Source: Deltaproteobacteria bacterium
GTDB lineage: Bacteria; Desulfobacterota; Desulfobaccia; Desulfobaccales; 0-14-0-80-60-11
DNA: 7,658 nucleotides
Direction: 5' to 3'
Assembly (NCBI GenBank): GCA_019308625.1
Contig: JAFDHU010000090.1
Coordinates: 1 to 7,658 of the forward strand
Of this stretch, positions 5,067-7,658 are shown piece after piece. Position 1 is the first letter of the stretch. Each line of letters begins with the position of its first letter. A program made the position numbers and the translations under genes. The notes below the pieces were generated by a model. It saw only the letters and a program-made list of their open reading frames with translations. It had not been told where the DNA came from and did not search any database.

Positions 5067-5726
5067 ATGAAAACAAATAGTCGGGAGATGTTGCGGAAGA
5101 TGAACATCGTCTCGGTGGTCCGCCACTCCGCCCAAGAGCTGATTGACAAACTGCGGCAGGTGCCTTTGCTGAACCAGCCGGACAAGTTGATTTACGCCGA
5201 GGCCTTAATTACCCTGGAGTGCATCCATACCGACTGCCTGCATCCGCCGCAGAACTACATCTGGCTGGAAGAGCTGCGCAAGGTGCAAGACCTGCGCTGG
5301 GGCCTGGCGGCGCACGGGGTGGATTTGTTCCGCCTAGACGGGTATGTCACCTATACTGTGCGCCGGGAGGACGGCAGCGTGGCCGCCTATGACCTTTATC
5401 CCCCGGTGGTGGAGGAGTCCATCGAAGCCGACGGCACCGTGGCCCTGCTCATCAACGACGGCATGCACCGGGTGTATCTGGCCCGGCTGGAGTGGGTGGT
5501 GCCCCAGGTGGCCTTTGTGCGGGGCATCCCCAAGGAATATCCGTATTATGCCTATCCCCGCCCCCAGGGCTGGCAGGGCATTGATATCCTGCCGGAAAAC
5601 CCTGACCCCCGGACCTATCTCAAGAAATGCCACCGGGTGCGAGACAACAAGCGGCTCTACCGGGATTTTCAGGCGGTGTTCCAGAATGTGGGCCGCTCCC
5701 GCAGCGGGCTGTTGCATTCCAAGTGA
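5067..5726 (+). CDS. Protein of unknown function with a ParB-like DGMHR motif
   Basis: A soluble 219-residue protein with no signal peptide or membrane segment. The clearest motif is LLINDGMHRVYLARLEWV (127-144). It resembles the DGxHRxxxA helix of ParB/sulfiredoxin-like domains, and it follows a short acidic strand-turn region (VEESIEADGTVA). Residues 156-175 are unusually aromatic and proline-rich (KEYPYYAYPRPQGWQGIDI). The N-terminal 80 residues are helical. I do not recognise a named family, and the ParB-like reading rests on one motif. The ATG at 5067 fits the predicted promoter; in-frame ATGs at 5088 and 5100 and a TTG at 5049 are alternatives, none with an ideal SD. It ends three bases from a convergent stop. 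Confidence 0.75.
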   Translation: MKTNSREMLRKMNIVSVVRHSAQELIDKLRQVPLLNQPDKLIYAEALITLECIHTDCLHPPQNYIWLEELRKVQDLRWGLAAHGVDLFRLDGYVTYTVRREDGSVAAYDLYPPVVEESIEADGTVALLINDGMHRVYLARLEWVVPQVAFVRGIPKEYPYYAYPRPQGWQGIDILPENPDPRTYLKKCHRVRDNKRLYRDFQAVFQNVGRSRSGLLHSK

Positions 5727-5729
5727 AGG

Positions 5730-6327
5730 CTAGCGGGGAGCCTGCCGTAGGGCGGTCAAGCCGGGCTGCTCCCGGAGGGCTTGGCACAGGCGCACCGCCA
5801 GCCGGTCGGCCAGCTCATACAGGGGCGGGGTGGGGCGGGGTCGGGTTTCGGTGACCCAGAGGTCCACCACCGGGCGCTGGGTGGCTGCGACCGCCTCCCT
5901 GATTTCCCAAAGCAGCCGCCCGGTTTTCACCTCTACTACTTTGAGGTCCACCTGCAGGCCGGATTTGCCCAAGCCGCCGCCGTCCAGAAGATAGGGTACC
6001 TCTCCCAAAAGCACCACATCCATCCCATAAGTCCGCCCCCGGGCCACGGCCTCCGGCAAAGAGCCAAAGGATTCGGGGAGCAGTACCACTTCCAGAAATG
6101 GGCGCCTCTCCAGCCCGGCCGGCTTCAGGCAGGTGTGGTGGGCAGCGGAAGCGCAGTAGCCCGGCCCGGGCCGTGTACTGGGGAAACGGGGGCCTGACAT
6201 AGAGCTTTTCCTGGTGGGCCAGGATGGGCCTGGCCAGCGGGGCCGGATTGAAGGAAGGGGCAGGAAAGGTGCCTGCCAACCAAGCAGCCAAGGCCAGCCA
6301 GACCAGAGAGCCGAGTCTCGCTTTCAT
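5730..6327 (-). pseudogene. Frameshifted exported envelope protein
   Basis: Two halves of one protein lie in different reverse-strand frames. The 5' half starts at the ATG at 6327 with MKARLGSLVWLALAAWLAG, a signal peptide without a lipobox cysteine, and continues through EKLYVRPPFPQYTARAGLLRF and PPHLPEA. The 3' half resumes as LERRPFLEVVLLPESFG, MDVVLLGEVPYLLDGGGLGK and LQVDLKVVEVKTGRLLWEI, and ends at a TAG at 5730. The strand and TGRLLW pattern resembles CsgG/FlgO/GNA1162-like periplasmic proteins, but the family is not certain. The frames cross between about 6108 and 6126 in a C/G-rich run. One extra base, or a small deletion removing a helix, would explain it. A sequencing error is possible. 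Confidence 0.7.
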
Positions 6328-6499
6328 CGTTTCCGCCGCGAAGTCGATCTGCTTGGTGTCCCAATCTCCCGGCTTGGGTTCGTTTCGGAAAAACAATTTT
6401 GCAAAAAGCGGACCTGAACCGGAAAGCCAGGGAGGGCCTGGGGTCAAACCTCGGCTTTGGGGATATTCTGGGGCAGGGAAAAGACTGGCCACCAGGAGA
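6328..6499. other. Intergenic region between two divergent pseudogenes
   Basis: These 172 bases separate the start of the exported-protein pseudogene (minus) from the SPFH remnant (plus). I see no intact gene, no convincing promoter pair and no terminator here. Reading frames crossing it continue those of the neighbours but give no recognisable protein sequence. Confidence 0.4.
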
Positions 6500-6934
6500 A
6501 TGGCAGGACTCTGGTGCAACTGGGAATTTTTCTCATCATTGCGCTTCTGGGGGCGAGGCAAAAAGTGCCGCAGTAGATTTACTCAAACCTGACCGGAGAC
6601 CGGCGCCAAGGGGGGGCATTGAGGTGGAAAAAATCCTGCTATGCCGTCTCCAAACTGCCCAAAGCCACGGAAGAGGCCATCAACACCAGACTGGCCGCGT
6701 ATCAGGAGGCCCGGCGTATGCGCTTCATCTTGGCCAGGAAAAGCCGAAGTCGGAGCGCAAGTGCAATCCCAGAGGTTCAGGACTTCCAGCGCATCGTCTC
6801 CCAGGGCAGCTCAGACCGGCTCCCGCGGGGGAAAGCATTGAAGCCATAGAAAATTCAATAACCCCAAGGGTGTCCTCCTCGGCGGCCGGGACGGGCTGCT
6901 CCTCATGCTGCACACTGGACCGGGGAGCAAGTAA
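6500..6934 (+). pseudogene. Degraded prohibitin/SPFH membrane protein remnant
   Basis: Forward-strand pieces join into a recognisable SPFH-family protein. A hydrophobic helix, LVQLGIFLIIALLGA (6511-6555), matches the N-terminal membrane anchor, and a TAG follows at 6574. VDLLK...GIEVEKILL (6573-6641, second frame) matches the end of the SPFH domain. KLPKATEEAINTRLAAYQEA, RRMRFILARK and VQDFQRIVSQG (about 6652-6800, first frame) match the C-terminal coiled coil, with EKPKSERK supplied by the second frame. ESIEAIEN precedes NPKGVLLGGRDGLLLML, which is in a third frame and reaches the natural TAA at 6932. About 200 residues of the SPFH core are missing, and at least four frame changes are needed. 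Intact relatives are membrane scaffolds that modulate proteases. Confidence 0.75.
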
Positions 6935-6985
6935 GAGGGACAAAGGGATTAGAGGCCGGAAAATGAAATGGTGGTAAATAATATT

Positions 6986-7026
6986 GGGAGGGGGGACCGG
7001 GAAGCGCGGCCCCCTGCCCCCTTCCC
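6986..7026 (-). terminator. Candidate terminator of the SufB/D gene
   Basis: AGGGGG (6989-6994) and CCCCCT (7010-7015) pair, and outer GGG/CCC runs can extend the stem. Read on the reverse strand, the hairpin is followed by AATATTATTT, an AT-rich rather than pure-T tail, about 55 bases after the SufB/D stop. The stem is strong but the tail is mediocre. Confidence 0.4.
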
Positions 7027-7082
7027 TTCAAAAACCTTATGGCAGCAGTCTCGATATATGGCCGATGGCAAGTGACAGCAGC

Positions 7083-7658
7083 TTACATCCCCTTGCTGCT
7101 TTCCTGGATGGCCGCCTCCAGCTCCTGTTCCAGACCCGGTGGCAGGCCCTCAATTTTGACGGAGAGGAAGCCCCGCACGATGGTGGACACGGCCTCCTCC
7201 TCGTCCAGCCCCCGGGCCATAAGGTATTCAATCTCTTCTTCGGCGATGCGGCCCACCGCGGCTTCGTGGGACATATCCACTCCGGCCACCCGGGCTTCCA
7301 GTTCCGGGACGGCATACATCCGGCCCTGCTCTGAAAGGATAAGGCCCCGGCATTCCAGGTGGGCCTTGACCTCCGGGGCCAGTCCCAGCAGATGGCCCCG
7401 GGCGGTGGAATTGCCGCCAGTGGTGATGCTGCGAGCGATGACTTCTGCCCGGGTGCCGGGCGCCTGAAGGATGACGCGGCCACCCACATCCAAGTCTGCC
7501 CCCGGATGGGCGATGATGATAGATTGCAGGCGGGCCACGGCCCCCTGCCCGGCCAGGGTCACAGTGGGGTACATCTGCACGGTCTTCACCGGCTTGAGAA
7601 GAATGTAGTTGGAGATGAACAGGCCCCCTTCTTCCACCAGCACGCCGGTGCGGGGCCG
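7083..7658 (-). CDS. SufB/SufD family Fe-S assembly scaffold, C-terminal part
   Basis: The frame is open from the right edge, giving 191 residues of a protein whose N-terminus lies outside the window; an internal GTG at 7643 is not the true start. The beta-helix core is visible (VILQAPGTRAEVIARSITTGGN). MSHEAAVGRIAEEEIEYLMARGLDEEEA corresponds to the conserved SufB C-terminal segment, with its HEA at 7268-7260. The cysteine at 7352-7350 (HLECRGLIL) aligns by context with the essential SufB Cys405 region. SufB and SufD with the SufC ATPase assemble Fe-S clusters in the cytoplasm. Cys and His retention and the general look favour the short stand-alone SufB type of anaerobes over SufD. sufC would be expected just upstream, beyond the window. 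Confidence 0.85.
   Translation of the reverse strand, partial: RPRTGVLVEEGGLFISNYILLKPVKTVQMYPTVTLAGQGAVARLQSIIIAHPGADLDVGGRVILQAPGTRAEVIARSITTGGNSTARGHLLGLAPEVKAHLECRGLILSEQGRMYAVPELEARVAGVDMSHEAAVGRIAEEEIEYLMARGLDEEEAVSTIVRGFLSVKIEGLPPGLEQELEAAIQESSKGM

Noticed and set aside
5815..6561. A 248-codon minus-strand ORF as an intact gene
   Set aside because: Only the middle (6327 to about 6120) looks like protein, namely the signal-peptide half of the frameshifted gene. Upstream and downstream parts are out-of-frame reading.
6619..6849. A 76-codon plus-strand ORF as a small gene
   Set aside because: It is one in-frame piece of the SPFH remnant: family similarity continues in other frames on both sides, and the TTG start has no supporting signal.
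1..7658. CRISPR array, tRNA/rRNA genes, insertion sequence ends or a defence island
   Set aside because: No regularly spaced direct repeats, no tRNA cloverleaf or rRNA sequence, and no transposase or nuclease-helicase modules were seen on either strand.

Overview
The window is GC-rich bacterial chromosomal DNA with short intergenic gaps and Shine-Dalgarno-type starts. Its gene content suits an anaerobe of the Desulfobacterota (former Deltaproteobacteria; a sulfate-reducing or syntrophic lineage is my guess). The pointers are an iron-sulfur flavoprotein, a RACo-type corrinoid activator, a SufB/D scaffold and a small CQLGCF-ending protein that I recall from this group. I could run no database search, so the lineage is inference.

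Layout. Bases 1-128 (minus) hold the N-terminus of a radical SAM protein running off the left edge. A 57-residue cysteine-containing protein sits one base upstream of it (130-303, minus). A TetR-family regulator follows (403-972, minus), with a promoter and palindromic operator just upstream. Divergent from it is an iron-sulfur flavoprotein (1166-1732, plus) with its own promoter, which contains a 9-bp-arm inverted repeat. Converging on it is a 644-residue ferredoxin-ASKHA protein of the RACo/DUF4445 family (1788-3722, minus). A HhH-GPD DNA glycosylase of the endonuclease III superfamily (3841-4488, plus) is divergent from that, followed by a possible 74-residue protein (4539-4763). Then comes about 175 nt of structured non-coding sequence ending in a strong intrinsic terminator (4937-4965). 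A separate promoter leads to a 219-residue protein of unknown function with a ParB-like DGMHR motif (5067-5726, plus).

The right part is decaying. A signal-peptide-bearing envelope protein (5730-6327, minus) is split by a frameshift. The stretch 6500-6934, which has no intact ORF, is a fragmentary remnant of a prohibitin/SPFH membrane protein: a transmembrane segment, a large deletion, then the conserved C-terminal helix in alternating frames and the natural C-terminus. The window closes with the C-terminal part of a SufB/SufD family protein (7083-7658, minus), whose key Cys and His residues are retained.

How the genes relate. Most are short, independent transcription units with differing strands, so I see no single operon-encoded system. 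A loose theme is anaerobic redox and Fe-S chemistry (radical SAM, Isf-type flavoprotein, ferredoxin-ASKHA activator, Suf scaffold). The points most worth a second look are the small-protein/radical SAM pair, the two operator-like promoters flanking 980-1125, the structured region 4764-4936 and the two pseudogenes. I found no convincing new defence, mobile or CRISPR system.
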